A stretch of 64,000 nucleotides of DNA, taken from Rhizoctonia solani. Its lineage: Eukaryota > Basidiomycota > Agaricomycetes > Cantharellales > Ceratobasidiaceae. Where the stretch lies: the NCBI RefSeq assembly GCF_016906535.1, contig NC_057379.1:2046001-2110000 (forward strand). Direction: 5' to 3'. The notes beneath the pieces are model-generated. The model did not search any database. It was given only the letters and a program-made list of their open reading frames with translations, and had not been told where the DNA came from. Numbering within the stretch: the stretch's first letter is position 1; each line of letters starts with the position of its first letter. Shown here piece after piece: positions 21,461-34,274 of the stretch. The translations under genes were made by a program, and so were the position numbers.

Positions 21461-22535
21461 GGGGGTATGATGGATTGAAACACTATCACTCAATCATAAC
21501 AATCCTTACAGTATTGTTGCACTATACTCAATGTTGAACTCAACAACTGTGACAGTCAAGGGGCACAGGGTTGCAGTAAGTACACTAATAGGTTACCCTG
21601 TGTCTGTTGGGACTGGCCTATGGTCTTAGTGCGCCAAATAACCTCCTATGCTATTTACAGTGAGTCAATCACTAAAGTAAATGCGCAGATAAGCTGTTAA
21701 AGGCTTGTGTGTATATGTCAATATATAAGAGTGGATAAATGGATGCATTAGAAGCGTCTTCACAGGGTCCTTTTATACCCTGAGAAGGTGCACAAACAAG
21801 TATATACATGATTGATACCAAGAGGGGGTACAGGAGGTACATGTGGCAACTGAAACACTTGAGGGAGCCAATACTTTGGTACATAGTAAACAAACAACAG
21901 ATCCTAATATTTGCCCCAAGGCAGTATTTACCTGTGTGGGTCCTTAGATGTCCCAAGGCTAAGTGTTTCATCCTTGGAGTAAACAGTCCCAAAGGTAGGA
22001 TACTGCTGCATTGGGTACTTACAGTAAATGGAGCATAACTCTGCCAAATGTTGTCCGTTTTGGGAGTTTGACCCAGCGTTCTGGAGCGCACATACAGGCG
22101 CACCTAAGCGCAAGCGATTTGGCAGTGTGGGATGCCCGGGTGATGGAGAAAAGGCGCATTTAGTGCGTCGGCGCTTAAGGGCTGATTAAGCGCCGGAGCA
22201 CTTGCCTATGCAACAGGGGGGACCCTGAATATTTCTGTGTGTAGCCACAAGATAGAATCTTGAGTAATAAATACTACAAACAAGAGAAATATTACTTGTT
22301 ACTGTTTATCTACTCAGCTGATATATATTTAAATGAGTGAGAAAACAGCATATATGCGAAAGGCATCGCATATTGAGGGTATTCATGAGGTTTATAGGTT
22401 TTGTCAAGGTTGCTATTGGGTAGAGGGACCTTGAAAGCCTTAGTTTGCATCTTTATCTCATTTGTTTACTGTAAGATTACTAGTGTAATTAATAAAATAA
22501 GTACAGATTAATGAAGAAATGTCATACCTATAACA

Positions 22536-23419
22536 GCTACAGCCTAGAACATGGCAGCACAAGGAGACTACTAGCTCCCAACATTTGCCAGAACAGATTA
22601 CATTGCACAATAGCTGTAGTTCATTGGCAACTAGCAGTCCAGAACTAAGGAGGTACTTACCGTATTTGCCAGATAGCCCTGCATATGCAATTACAGATAA
22701 GGAAATAGCAGACTATTTGTTTCAGCCTGCTAGTGCTGGACTTACCTCTGAGACCCAATTGGACCTGGAAATTAGCCAAGCCAGAAGAACACTGTGGTGG
22801 TTGGCATGCAACTTATATAATCTACCCATGCTGACTCAGCAAGACAGGTACACTCTGAACCAATCATGTGAAACATGGGCTGCACATTTATTTGAGTGAG
22901 TGGACATAGTTACTACATTCAGACCAACCTGCCTTATCACTAATAAGTTAATTCCTGTCCAAGACATACATTTCTGGCCTGAATACAACAAACTTCACAT
23001 TGGCTATAATAGTCTAGTTGCTAAGACCATTTGGCAATCAAATGAATTGGACTTGCTACTTCTAACACCAGAATGGCTGGCATCCAAATGCTTGTTTGAT
23101 GCATGCATGTTTGAAGTAGCTGCTGTTAGCTTTAGGGATCAAATGGAACAATCAATCCAAAGGTTGCACAACATACTTACTAAGTCTATAACAGTTCAAG
23201 ACTTGCCTTATAAGTCATTGATCAGTCATTTACCTGCAACAAATCATCCACAAGGTGATCCACATAAGCATAGCTCACAAATAAATTTGAATTCCCAACC
23301 AGACTGGTTACCTTACAAGGTTGAGAACCAACATGAGTGATCACATGATAAGTTGCCAACTCAAACAACACTAATCAAATCACCTACCATGTCATCTACA
23401 TACAATAATGATTACAGAG
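22536..23419 (+). pseudogene. Family A giant ORF, segment 5
   Basis: About 290 codons with only two stops, TGA at 22897 and at 23338, both readable as decayed CGA (Arg). This part looks more globular than the rest: RRTLWWLACNLYNLPML, then VDIVTTFRPTCLITNK and DLLLLTPEWLASKCLFD. I do not recognise the fold. Cut by a family-1 LTR at the TSD CAGAG. Confidence 0.55.
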
Positions 23420-23979
23420 TGTTATAACCCCCTAAACTATACCACTGGAATTGCCTCTTTTTTCTAATATTTTTACTATTTTTTACAAACTCAATACCTT
23501 ATGTTTTTTGATCACGTGATCTTGGCGCTTATCATGCCAAGATGCTGCACCAAGATGCCGTGCCAAGGGCGCTTAGGAGAAATCCATGCTTCTGTGCAGC
23601 CTGCAGCATGCTTCTCTTTTCACATGGACACTTCTTTCTTCCACGCACAGACCATGTATATACCCTTACCCTTGTCTATATAAACAGCAGGAAAATTGCT
23701 TGGAAACCCCAAGTTGATTTTACCTTGTCTCTTACTCATTAGAGAAGGTCCTCAGCCAGCTAAGTAGCCAGCCCCTCAGCAGCATAGCCACTCACCCCTC
23801 TATCTTACTCATCACACCTCCCAGGCCTCCAGCCCCTTTGCACCTAATAGATAGCAGTATTGCGCCTTAGCGCTTGGTAGTATAGCCTAGATTACATAAG
23901 TAGTTAGATTCACCTTGTAGTAGTTACGGCCTTAAGTGCCCGCCACTAGCAAGTACCCACCTTACAGTGGTGTACAACA
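23420..23979 (+). mobile_element. Family-1 solo LTR
   Basis: 560 bp, TGTTATAACCC...GTGTACAACA, TSD CAGAG (23415-23419, 23980-23984). Its CCAAGTTGATTTTAC word is an exact complement of the primer site of Ty3 copy 1. Confidence 0.9.
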
Positions 23980-24117
23980 CAGAGTGACTGAAGTGTTTCA
24001 GTCATTGTCTAAGCCTTGACTGCCTCATTCAGAACCAACAGAGCTTCTAGATTGGCATACAAGTCCTAGCGCAAGCATTGAGTACATGTATGCGTCAGCA
24101 GGAAGTACCATTAACAA
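23980..24117 (+). pseudogene. Family A giant ORF, segment 6
   Basis: In frame with segment 5 across CAGAG and with segment 7 across AACAA. One stop, TGA at 24017-24019. Confidence 0.5.
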
Positions 24118-24697
24118 TGTTGTAGACACAATTGATACCACGGAACTAATTCCAATTTTCTCAAATTTAAACAAAGTTAAATGGACAACATTTTCAATCA
24201 CATGACTTTGGCGCTTATATCATACAATAAGCGCCAAGCCACGTCCCCTTCCGCGCTTACTCAGCATACGTAGCCACCTCCACTTGATGACATCACTATG
24301 ACACATCAGTGACATGTATACATGAGTAAGACCAACTGCAGAGCAGGGTTCCTATTTGTTATGGTTTTGCATATTATGTATTAGTAATCAGCTTGTTGTA
24401 GAATATAAGGAGGCCAACCAACCATGGTAACACCCAGGTCAATTACCTCCTGTTGCATCTCCATTTTGTACAAGGGCCTTACTGCCCAGCAACTTACTTA
24501 GTCACACCGTCCACACTGCCTTAAGTGGCCTCTCTGTTGTACTTACATAGTCTGCCATTGCCCTTACGGCCTTGGTCATTGTAGTATAGCTGGTTGTTGT
24601 AGTAGGTAGCTTGCACACTGCCTTAAGCAGTTTTACACTTAGATACATCCAGCCGCAAGCACCCACCCCCTCAACATCCTTACAGATGTCTAGGACA
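24118..24697 (+). mobile_element. Family F solo LTR
   Basis: 580 bp, TSD AACAA (24113-24117, 24698-24702). TGTTGTAGACACA...GTCTAGGACA ends. Confidence 0.87.
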
Positions 24698-27600
24698 AAC
24701 AACCTTGAAACAGTTAAGGGTACTCAGCCTAATCATTTAACCATGGGTTTAAGCCCCTACTCATTACTCAACAACTCTCAGCCATCTACTCCTCTTGACT
24801 TGGAAGAAGTATCTGTGTTGACACTTACATTTACTCTAGAGTGTGACAATAGTTTGACATTGCCCATCTGGAAGTCAGTCAGCAAATTGCTGCCCATCCT
24901 TGATCATAAGATACCAATAGAAGCTGTAAAATACATTGCATCTAATGAACAGCTAAGCAATCTATTAGTCAACAAGTTAGCTCAGCCTTTAGTTACAATT
25001 GAAAAACGCAATGGTATTACATCAAGAAATGATAGCTTAGTTGAACCTATTAAGCAATCACACAATGAGTCAATTTGGATGACATACAACAGGTTCAGAA
25101 GTGTTACACCATTGCTGGATATAGCATTGCATGATCCAGCTGCTTTAAGTAGCCATCACTCCCTTAATAACCTTAGTCATTTGCATGCATGGGTTACAAC
25201 TAGTAGTGCTGATGGAATCACTAACCATACAGGAACACCATCTAACTTTACTAGTCATGGTCCTACTAGTATAGATACTCACATATCTAATACACATGAG
25301 AAGCAGACTATAAGTGATGATCTAGCCTACAAGGAAGCAACTCCTAAGCCAATTAGCGGATTGTTGACTTCTCAAGATAGTCATTCACTGTACAAATCCC
25401 ATGATGCAACTGTTCCACCTTCACCTATGGTAACCAAACAAGTGATTGACACTTTGGGTAATGATGAGCTACACACCTCAAGCAGTATTAGGCAAACAAA
25501 GGAAGAAGATTTAGCTAGTTGCTTACCTAGACAGTTGCAATCTAAGCCATGCTTAAATCAAGACCTATTGACTAACGCTGAAACAGTTTCAACTCTCATC
25601 TCTATTCATAGAAAATCACAGCTGAAGCCAAATCCTATGATTAGCCTAGACACCTTATCTAATTTGTGTGATGATACCAATACAGGTTACTTAAGAAAAC
25701 TGTCAGCTAGTGTCAAACCCAAAGCATTAGACAAAGGTCTATTGGCTCATGAATTGCCAGATAAGGAACAATCCCTGGTCACTAGTCAGCAACACTTACT
25801 TGAATTTGCACCCACATCTTTGGTCACAAGCTCCCTGCTCAACACCTCAGAGAATTCAGCCAATGCATTAGTCAAGATATATGCATTGGACATAAGAAGC
25901 AAAACCCACTCAACTTTCTGCAAAGGCAACACAACTGATCCAAGGGTCCCTGGACCAATTGCACTCAACAGTCAATGCTATGCTGCCACAGACTGGTAGT
26001 AATACTATTGGCACTCACCCAAATACAGCCAAACAGCTTATTCTTGAGTTGGCTCTGCCCTCACTATTGATTAGTCAAACAGATTGTACTGTAACAAGCA
26101 ATAGTAACAATATAGTTGAGATCCCTTCAAGTCTTAAACCATTAATAGACTTGAAGCCTTGGATTAGTCAGGATACTTTGTCAGTTTCTTACAAGAACCT
26201 AAGTATTGGACAACTAGACCACTGTAGTGTGATAAGATCCTGAAAATCAGTACATCAGTAAAAGATTCCTTTTTTCAGTAAGATATGGTATGAAAATCAC
26301 AATGTTAGTATGCTTCCCTCAGCATGAATCAGACTATGGAAGAATTGATACCTAAAATCAGTATGTATTGACCTTGATTTCAGCTCAATTCTCACTTAAA
26401 CACAGGCACTGATTTTCAGCATTATAACCTTGTACAGTGGACAGCTTGGAACAATCTTCAGAAGCTTATCAGCAACATTCAAATGCAATTGCACCGCAAG
26501 GTTTGGCTGAATAATCACTACTTGGTACCTTAGAAGGATCAAGTATTGGTATTACTTTGGACCTATATACAAATACTAAGGAAGAAGCTACTTCTAAGAC
26601 TAATGTGCCAGACACACCACTTAGTCAGCAAGAACATGGTGAGATGGCAACAAGTATTTGCAGCAAAACATTGGAAAATCTGGAAGATTTTCAACTGCTG
26701 GAAGTCAATTTATTGCCAGATATAAAGAACTGGCTAGTTGAAACTATCCGGGAAATTCAGCAAATAATGGATATATACGCTGGTTCTACCAACTTGCATT
26801 TATCTACAGCTGACTCAGCTGCTATTAAGATTGAATGTGATTCAGCTTTAGAACCAACAATACCACGTAGTCCAGAGTATCTAATGTCAACAATGTTGCT
26901 GGATCAAGCAAGCCAGTCGGCCCAGCAAATGGCCAAGCTTAGCAAATCAATCAAGAGTTTGGACTCCTTGCTTCTGTCTAACAGTCACACAACTGAATAT
27001 AGCAATGACCTACTATTGCCAGCACAAACATTGGTACTGATCTTGGAGTTGGAAGCAAGCAAACAATCCTTATTTGTAGATACAACTGGAATGCACAAGA
27101 ACAATGCTATTCAGAGTGGACTACAAGCAACAGTGTCATGTGATCCTGACTCAGCATTGTCTGAAACAGTTTGTAGCCTTGGATCAACTGAAATAAGTTT
27201 GGCTGGCTATGCTATTACTAGCCCAAGGATATTCAAGAAAATTTCAATCAGTATGGTAGCAAGTGTGACTATTAGTTCAATGGATTCTTTGACATTGTCT
27301 GTAAGTACAATTGATAACCAACTATTGATGCAAGACTCAATCAAGCCTCCAGAAAGCTTGCATTATTGAATGAAACATAAGACACCTACGCCAAGCTTCA
27401 ATACCAATTGTATCAGCTCTGAGATACGCAATGAACACATTGGATTGCACTCCAAGCAGCTAAGGAATTGGATTAGCAAGCAGACGGTAGTACATATCAG
27501 TGAAGAACCAGACAGTGCCCATACAAGCTTACCTATTATACTTGCAAACATGGAGTACTCTAACTTGTTGCATGAATACAACTCATTGGGTACACTGGAA

Positions 27601-28725
27601 ATATTAGTCCTGAGCATTAGTGTTGCAGCTAACAACGTACCTGACACACAAGCGCCATCAGATATTAGAAGTCTAAGTCCCAACTACCAGCCTATGGCCT
27701 TATGCATAAGCGCCAAGTCAAGCGCTGTTGACACTGAGCTCCAAAGTGTATTACCTGAGATATCAGCTGATGACAAACCAGTTGTTAGTCAAGCAGAGTT
27801 AGTTTCAGATCTTGGAATTAATGGTCTAGTACCAGAAGAGCCAACTACACCAAGCAGAGGTGATGATATTGATCAAATAAGTATTTTTTCATCAATATCT
27901 ACTGACAAAGGACTCCCGTTGCTGGTAATCAATACAAGGAGTCTAGATGGTTCATCAGCAGCAGATTTAAGAGTCAAAACACCCACCTTGCAACACTCCA
28001 AACTACCTTTGACACTGATATCTAGGGTGTCAAGCTCAACAATGCATTTGTTCACTAAGCAGACCAATCCGGAATGCTCACTACTGCCTGATAAGCCTAC
28101 ACCATATGAGTTGGTTGCAAGTAAAGTATTAGAGCTAGAAGATAAAGATAATAAGGACACGTTAGGTTCAACACCAATGATCAAATATCTATACCAATAC
28201 AAACCTTTGGATGGTCAGTTGGATATGTTGACAATCCTCTCATACAAGTACAATCAGGAGTTGGAACGTAAACGCTCAACCTACAAGCCAGAAGTTATCA
28301 AGCCAGACAAACCAGATGCTAATCTTTGTATTAGCTCACTAGATACACAAGCATCTGGCACAACAGAGGAACAGGCACTGCAGCATATAGCTGGTCTGTT
28401 GTACCAAGACAACTTTACCTTCACAGTTAAGAGTGCTGCAGCACAAACATCATGGCTGTCTTGATTGCCAGTAAAGTTCAGCTCAAGACACAATAAAAGC
28501 CAAGAGTCCAGCGCTGCAAATACTTCAATATTGAATATAGTCAATAGTTCAACCGCTCCTAAAGCACAACAAAATAGGAATACACTACCTACTCATGTAA
28601 GGAGCCAATTAGCCAGCTTGCACAGATTCAGCAAATTGTCTCAGGATAAAACGTTGCAAGCTTCTGTTAGCAATCAATATAGTCATAAATGCGACCAAGG
28701 AGACTCACCTTGTGCCCATGAATCA
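24698..28725 (+). pseudogene. Family A giant ORF, segment 7 (longest)
   Basis: Runs open to 25996, then TAG; a second frame is open to about 26239; after a short inverted-repeat unit a third frame runs to 28725 broken by two TAA near 26.42-26.52 kb and TGA at 27367 and 28462. The protein is rich in Ser, Leu, Thr and Asn with many SLDTL, LISL and TSLV-like words and no recognised domain, consistent with a disordered or repetitive Gag extension. The last codon before the copia insertion (28725) continues in frame at 36213 into the Gag domain, strong evidence that both belong to one reading frame. Confidence 0.6.
26240..26419. mobile_element. MITE-like unit with 12-bp terminal inverted repeat
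   Basis: 180 bp bounded by CTGAAAATCAGT and its perfect reverse complement ACTGATTTTCAG, with a subterminal repeat of AAAATCAGTA. It separates two frames of the giant ORF. No target duplication is evident and no second copy was found in the window, so it could also be a chance palindrome in old sequence. Confidence 0.35.
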
Positions 28726-28971
28726 TGTAGAAATATCATGTATATAGTAGTAAATACAAGAAGGATCTGGAATGTACTGGAGCATACATGTAATTGAGTC
28801 AAGTAACAATACCTAGTCATATACTAGATGACTTGACCATAATGTAAAGGTATAGATATGGGTGCATTTGACCGTATAGTACCTCACCTCTCTTTTCTCT
28901 TTATTCACACTACTGTCTTTACTATTGTTTTGTATTCATATAGTTCTATTTACAATCTTATTCTTTCTACA
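28726..28971 (+). repeat. 5' LTR of the plus-strand copia, with primer site after it
   Basis: 246 bp; its start aligns with the LTR at 920-1189 (TGTxGAAATATCxTGT) and its last 90 bp match 36119-36207. GGTTATGAGCCC at 28972-28983 is the primer site. Confidence 0.82.
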
Positions 28972-29140
28972 GGTTATGAGCCCCAATTGAACACTTATAA
29001 CCAACTGTAAATAGATTATATAAACCACTTACCCAAGTATACTCAAACACAATAAGAAATGGCTGAGAAAACATCAACCATTACTGGTGCAAGCGGATTG
29101 CACCAAATCCCATCCCTCCAGGGAACTGAGAATTACAACA

Positions 29141-31216
29141 TGTTGTACACCACTGTAAGGTGGGTACATGCTAGTGGGAGCAGGCGCTTAAGGCCGCACT
29201 ACTACAGGCAACTTATGTAATCTACTGTACTAGGCTATACTACTACCGCATAAGTTGGCTGTTATGGATATGACATTTCTTCTTTAATCTGTACTTATTT
29301 TAATTACACTAGTAATCTTACAGTAAACAAATGAGATAAAGACGCGAACTAAGGTCTTCAAGGTCCCTCTATCTAATAATGACCTTTACAAAACCTACAA
29401 ACCTCAGGAATACCCTCAATATGCAATACCTTTTGCATATATGCTGTTTTCTCACTCATTTAAATATATATAAATTCAGCTGAGTAGATAAACAGTAACA
29501 AGTAATATTTCTCTTGTTTGTAGTATTTATTATTCAAGATTCTATCTTGTGGCTACACACAGAAATATTCAGGGTCCCCCCTGTCGCATAGGCAAGTGCT
29601 CCGGCGCTTAATCAGCCCTTAAGCGCCGACGCACTAAATGCGCCTTTTCTCCATCACCCGGGCACCCCACACTGCCGAATTGCTTGCGCTTAGGTGCGCA
29701 TGTTTGTGCGCTCCAGAACGCTGGGTCAAACTCCCAAAACGGACAACATTTGGTAGAGTTATGCCCCATTTACTGTAAGTACCCAATGCAGAGGTATCCT
29801 ACCTTTGGGACTGTTTACTCCAAGGATGAAACACTTAGCCTTGGGACATCTAAGGACCCACACAAGTAAATACTGCCTTGGGGCAAACATTGCCTTGGGG
29901 CAAATATTAGGATTTGTTGTTTGTTTACTATGTACCAAAGTATTGGCTCCCTCAAGTGTTTCAGTTGCCACATGTACCTCCTGTACCCCCTCTTGGTACC
30001 AATCATGTATATACTTGTTTGCGCGCCTTCTCAGGGTATAAAAGGACCCTGTGAAGACGCTTCTAATGCATCCTACTTTTACTCTTATATATTGACATAT
30101 ACACAAGCTTTTAACAGCTTATCTGCGCATTTACTTTAGTGATTGACTCACTGTAAATAGCATAGGAGGTTATTCGGCGCACTAAGACCATAGGCCAGTC
30201 CCAACAGACACAGGGTAACCTATTAGTGTACTTACTGCAACCCTGTGCCCCTTGACTGTCACAGTTGTTGAGTTCAACATTGAGTATAGTGCAACAATAC
30301 TGTAAGGATTGTTGTGATTGAGTGTGTTTCAATCCACCATACCCCCTATATTGTAGATAGCTTTATCTACAATATCTCATAAATCCTAGATATATTTTAG
30401 GTAAACCCCATAAGTCTTAAGTCTTACTTAAGCATATATAAGTCCTATACTTATTAGGCAAATCCTATAAATCCTGTACATTAGTCAGGTAACCCTTTTA
30501 CTTAAGGTACTATCCCAGAGACCTTAAGTATACATACCCTTAGTCACTTAGGCTTAAGTAACATTAGTCTAAGGTACTATATATAACCAACCACCTGCAC
30601 TTCATAGTTGCTAGACTATTTGTTAGGAGTTGTTATTCCTGATAACCTAGCCTATATTGTGCATATATTCTGTGCATATATTCTGATTCTTACTACTAGT
30701 TCTTAGTTATTCCCATATACATTTTGTATATAGTAATTCTTTCTTACTCCTGTACTTACACGACTCTTAACATTGGCCTACTACTATCTACTAGCAATGG
30801 GGGCCTGAGGCCTGGGAGGTGTGGTGAGTGCGGTATGGGGGTTAACATTTAAGAACTGATGGGGGCTGGCTACTCAGCTGGCTGGGTGATCCTCCTCAAT
30901 GAATATGAGACAAGGTAAAATTGACTTGGGATCTCCAAGCAATTTTCCTTCTGTATATAGACAAGGGCACACTATCTACATGGTCTGTGCGTGTGAGAAA
31001 GGAAGTACATAAGACAAATAAGAAGTGTGCTGCAGGCTGCGTAGAAGCGTGGATTTCTTCTAAGCGCCCTTGGCACGGCAACTTGGCGTGGCATCTTGGC
31101 ATGGTAAGCGCCAAGATCACGTGATTTAAAAAGTACAGATAACAAGTTCGTAAAAAATAGTAAAAATATTAGAAAAAATAGGTGAATCCAATGGTATAAA
31201 TAAGGAGGTTGTAACA
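29141..31216 (-). mobile_element. Family-1 solo LTR, split by a family D LTR
   Basis: TGTTGTACACC...TTGTAACA with the TSD CAACA (29136-29140, 31217-31221); pieces 29141-29259 and 30773-31216. Confidence 0.88.
29260..30772 (+). mobile_element. Family D LTR
   Basis: 1513 bp, uninterrupted reference copy of the family, TSD TTGGC (29255-29259, 30773-30777). TATA box GTATAAAAGG near 30037. Confidence 0.88.
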
Positions 31217-31783
31217 CAACACATGGCGTATACAGATGAAAGACCCAAACCTAAGATAAAAATCAGGGTTACTGGTTGCAAAGACAACAATGGAAATAAC
31301 TTACCCAATCTTGAAGTAGGCAATGATGATTCTGCATACACAGAATGGATCAGAGCCAATTGTAAAGCACTGTCAAATATTAGATTAAGGGTTGAAGGGA
31401 ATGTACTTACACACATACAATCATGTAAGTACTCTGCCAATGCTTGGAATCTCTTGGCAGAAACATTTCAAGTTAAGGGTAGATTAATTGACTTACAAAT
31501 AAAGTTCTTCAGCCACAGGATGTTGGACAACAAAGACATTGAGGAACACATATAATGTATGCGTGGATGGTTCCAACAAATCAATGACATTGCACCAAAC
31601 CTGTGCACTGAAGCCAATTGGATAACCACATTAGTAGCAAGCCTACCTGACTCATGGGACACATTCACCCAGTCTGTAAGCTTTGAAATTGACACTGAAG
31701 ACAAGAATAAATTAGCCAATCAAGTGAGTGACTTACGCTCACGTATTATGGCCAAAGCACACCAAAGAACCACCCAATAACCT

Positions 31784-32634
31784 GACAGTAAGACTTTCTT
31801 TGCTACAAATAAACCAAGCTTCAATAAGTTCATACATACCAATATGAGTAATGAAGGCCCAGATAAGTGTAAATTGAAATGCAATAACTGCGGAAAGATT
31901 GGACACTGGGCAGCTGAATGCCAAGGTCCAGGTGGAGGCGTATTCAAGCCAAATCATCCAAATAAAGGCAGTCAACCAAACAGAAGATTCAATGCACCAG
32001 GAAAAGCTAGGAATGGCAATGCCCACATGCATATAGCCATATCTAATAACTCCAAACATAAAGAATATGTGTTCTTGATGCTTGAGGATGAAATAAGCCT
32101 GATAGGTAAGACCCCCAACACCTGGATAGTGGATAGCAGCACTACTATTCACATAGCAATTGATTGTAATGCATTCTTGGATTATACCAAGTCATCCAGC
32201 TACATTGCTGGAGTCACTGGCAAAGAGCCAATCATGGGCCAAGGCACTGTAGAGCTATTGTGCTTAAATAATAGAGAGAAGAACAAATACACAAAGATTA
32301 GGCTCACCAATGTAGCTCACATGCCAAGTTTGCCTGCAAACCTAATCAGCTTATCATTAGTAACTGATAAAGGCACTAGAATTCTGATGGATCAGAATGA
32401 ATTGCAAATACTGGATAAAAACAATAGGCCAATCATTATTGGATCAAAGTTGAAAAATTGCAAACAAGGAAACCTTTGGAAGATCAGTGTGAAAGCCATG
32501 AATGATTGCAATCAGAAGCTTGAGAACAATAAACTTACTGAAATAGTACTGACCAAACAAACCAGACACACATGATTTGAATGGCACAAGGTACTTGGGC
32601 ACATTGGCCTGCAAGCACTCCAACTGTCATAACC
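31784..32634 (+). pseudogene. copia gag end, protease and pre-integrase region
   Basis: A complete CCHC knuckle CNNCGKIGHWAAEC is encoded near 31878-31919. The aspartic-protease region reads TWIVDSSTTIHIA; the usual motif is DSGA, here changed. The frame ends with TGA at 32572; beyond it FEWHKVLGHIGLQALQ is the conserved pre-integrase WH-x3-GH block, cut by the family C insertion. Confidence 0.85.
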
Positions 32635-33061
32635 CATATCTGGAAAGGTTATTACCATATATATCCACTGTCAAAGATATATATAGTATATGTGATGCAC
32701 AGTGATATATGAATAATATATATTGCTGGGGGACATTGCACTCCCCCACCCCCTAGCTGCAGGCCAATGTTAAGGGAGCCTGTGGGCAAGGTCTGAATAT
32801 TATATTATTATAGAAGAGATTATGTCATCCCCCCCCCCCACCTCAAATCCGTAGTAGTTTAGTATAGTATTTGATAAAGGACTGGAGGGGGGGAGGTCAT
32901 GTGACCCTGGTGGACTGTCAGTCTCTAAGTCATGAGCCCTTAGAGTAATGACAGTTCTGGCTGCATATATGTGAGTATATGCGGCCTTCTAAAGACTGTG
33001 GAAATCCTATTAGTAGGTGGCTTGGTCAGGAGACATACCAGCAAAGGCATGGGTCATGACA
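32635..33061 (+). mobile_element. Family C solo LTR-like element
   Basis: 427 bp, TGTCATAACCC...GGGTCATGACA, TSD CCAAC (32630-32634, 33062-33066). C-runs and G-runs near 32830 and 32890 flank a central segment. Confidence 0.82.
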
Positions 33062-34274
33062 CCAACAACTAAAATCCAATGAAGCAATCAGCAGAATGGA
33101 GGTAATAGAAGACAATATTGGACTCAACTTTGAATGCAATGTATGTATGCAGTCAAAGGCACACACCCAACTGTTTCCAAAAGAATTGCAAACCAAAGTG
33201 TCTGAAATCAGCAAATTGATTGTTACCAATGTGTGGAGACCCGCTTGAACTACATCTATAGGACAATACAGATATTATGTATCATTTACTGACATTGTAA
33301 CTAGATTTAATTGCTTAGGAATTCTCAAACATAAAGATGAAACTCTGAACAAGTATAAAGCATTCAAAGCAATGGTAAATACACAGAAAGATAAAAAGAT
33401 AAAGCAAGTACGCTTTGACAATGGTTGCAAATTTATAAATAAAGATTGGATTGAGCACACTAACCTGACAGGTACAATTTTAGAAACCACAGCCCCATAC
33501 TCAGGCAACAAAATGGTATTGCTGAAAGGTTAAATTGCACATTAGCAGATAAAGCATGTGCAATGCTACTTGAATTGGGTGCACCAAAGTTCCTTTGGAA
33601 CAAAGCAATTGCATATGCCTGTTACCTGAAAAATCAAGTACCAACACAAGTGCAAGGAAAGTTCTGGAAAATGCTGTTCAAAGTGTTATGGGGTCAGAGA
33701 CCTGATGTAAGTGTACTGCAACCATGGGGAACAAAATGCTACAGTGGTGCAAGTCACCTCTCATTGGGTGGACCCTAGCTCAAGGCAAGCTGACCAAGCA
33801 AGGCTGGCAGGGCAGGAATTTGACCATTCAACACGCCTTGACAAGAAGAACCAGAATTTGCAATAATATTTTTTTTGGTCCTCAAGGTCCTTGTTCCAAT
33901 TGTGGTTTTGGTCACTTATACATACCTAGTCCCATCCAAACACTGTTTTTTGTTGATTGTCTTTCTCAATGCATTTGAAAATACAAAGCAAAGCAGCAAA
34001 GGATTGCAAGTGGCTGAAAAGACAACACATAGACCCATGTAATACTGCAAGCAATGGTAGCCAATATGCTCCCTTGAGCAGAGAGAGCACCAACAACAGC
34101 AGCAATGCTGCAATAGGGGACAAAGTGTGCTCCCACACCCAAAGTTGGAAATGGACCAAGATACTCTGTGTGGGCTTGGAGAGTTGGAATTGGATGATAT
34201 TAGTGAAAGCAACAGGGAAATAATGGCGCTATATGGATGCACATAGGAAGGGGTTGACTGGTGTGATGGCCAAA
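33062..34274 (+). pseudogene. copia integrase relic
   Basis: Encodes CNVCMQSKAH (zinc region), TDIVTRF, VRFDNGCKF (normally TDNG) and, in another frame, LELGAPKFLWNKAIAYACYLKN, the copia integrase core. Frame changes occur near 33250, 33530 and 33770. After about 33800 only weak coding remains before the family A LTR. No RT follows. Confidence 0.8.

Larger units (their letters stand above)
18922..22535 (-). mobile_element. Family D LTR (outer copy)
   Basis: Two pieces, 18922-19352 and 21466-22535, make a 1.5-kb unit with TGTTAAGAGTT...CTATAACA ends on the plus strand. The TSD is GGTAC/GCTAC, one mismatch, so it is an older insertion. It was split by a second D copy in opposite orientation (TSD GGGGG), forming a large inverted repeat. 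Confidence 0.85.
29059..31783 (+). pseudogene. copia gag, N-terminal part, interrupted by an LTR
   Basis: ATG at 29059 begins MAEKTSTITG and reads to GTENYN at 29140, where a family-1 LTR sits (TSD CAACA). It resumes at 31217 with WRIQMKD and, after a small frame change, ALSNIRLRVEG, AWNLLAETFQVKG, FFSHRM. At 31553-31555 TAA replaces the CAA of the copy at 1-839 and the next codon is TGC for CGC, both C-to-T changes. A further stop lies near 31778. Confidence 0.85.

Noticed and set aside
22897..28464. Possibility that TGA is a sense codon in the giant ORF (recoding)
   Set aside because: The ParB-like, Ty3 and copia genes stop normally and C-to-T decay also gives TAA and TAG here; decay is simpler.
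32830..32840. Cytosine runs in family C units as assembly gaps or a CRISPR-like repeat
   Set aside because: The runs recur at the same place in every family C copy with variable length; they are part of the element.
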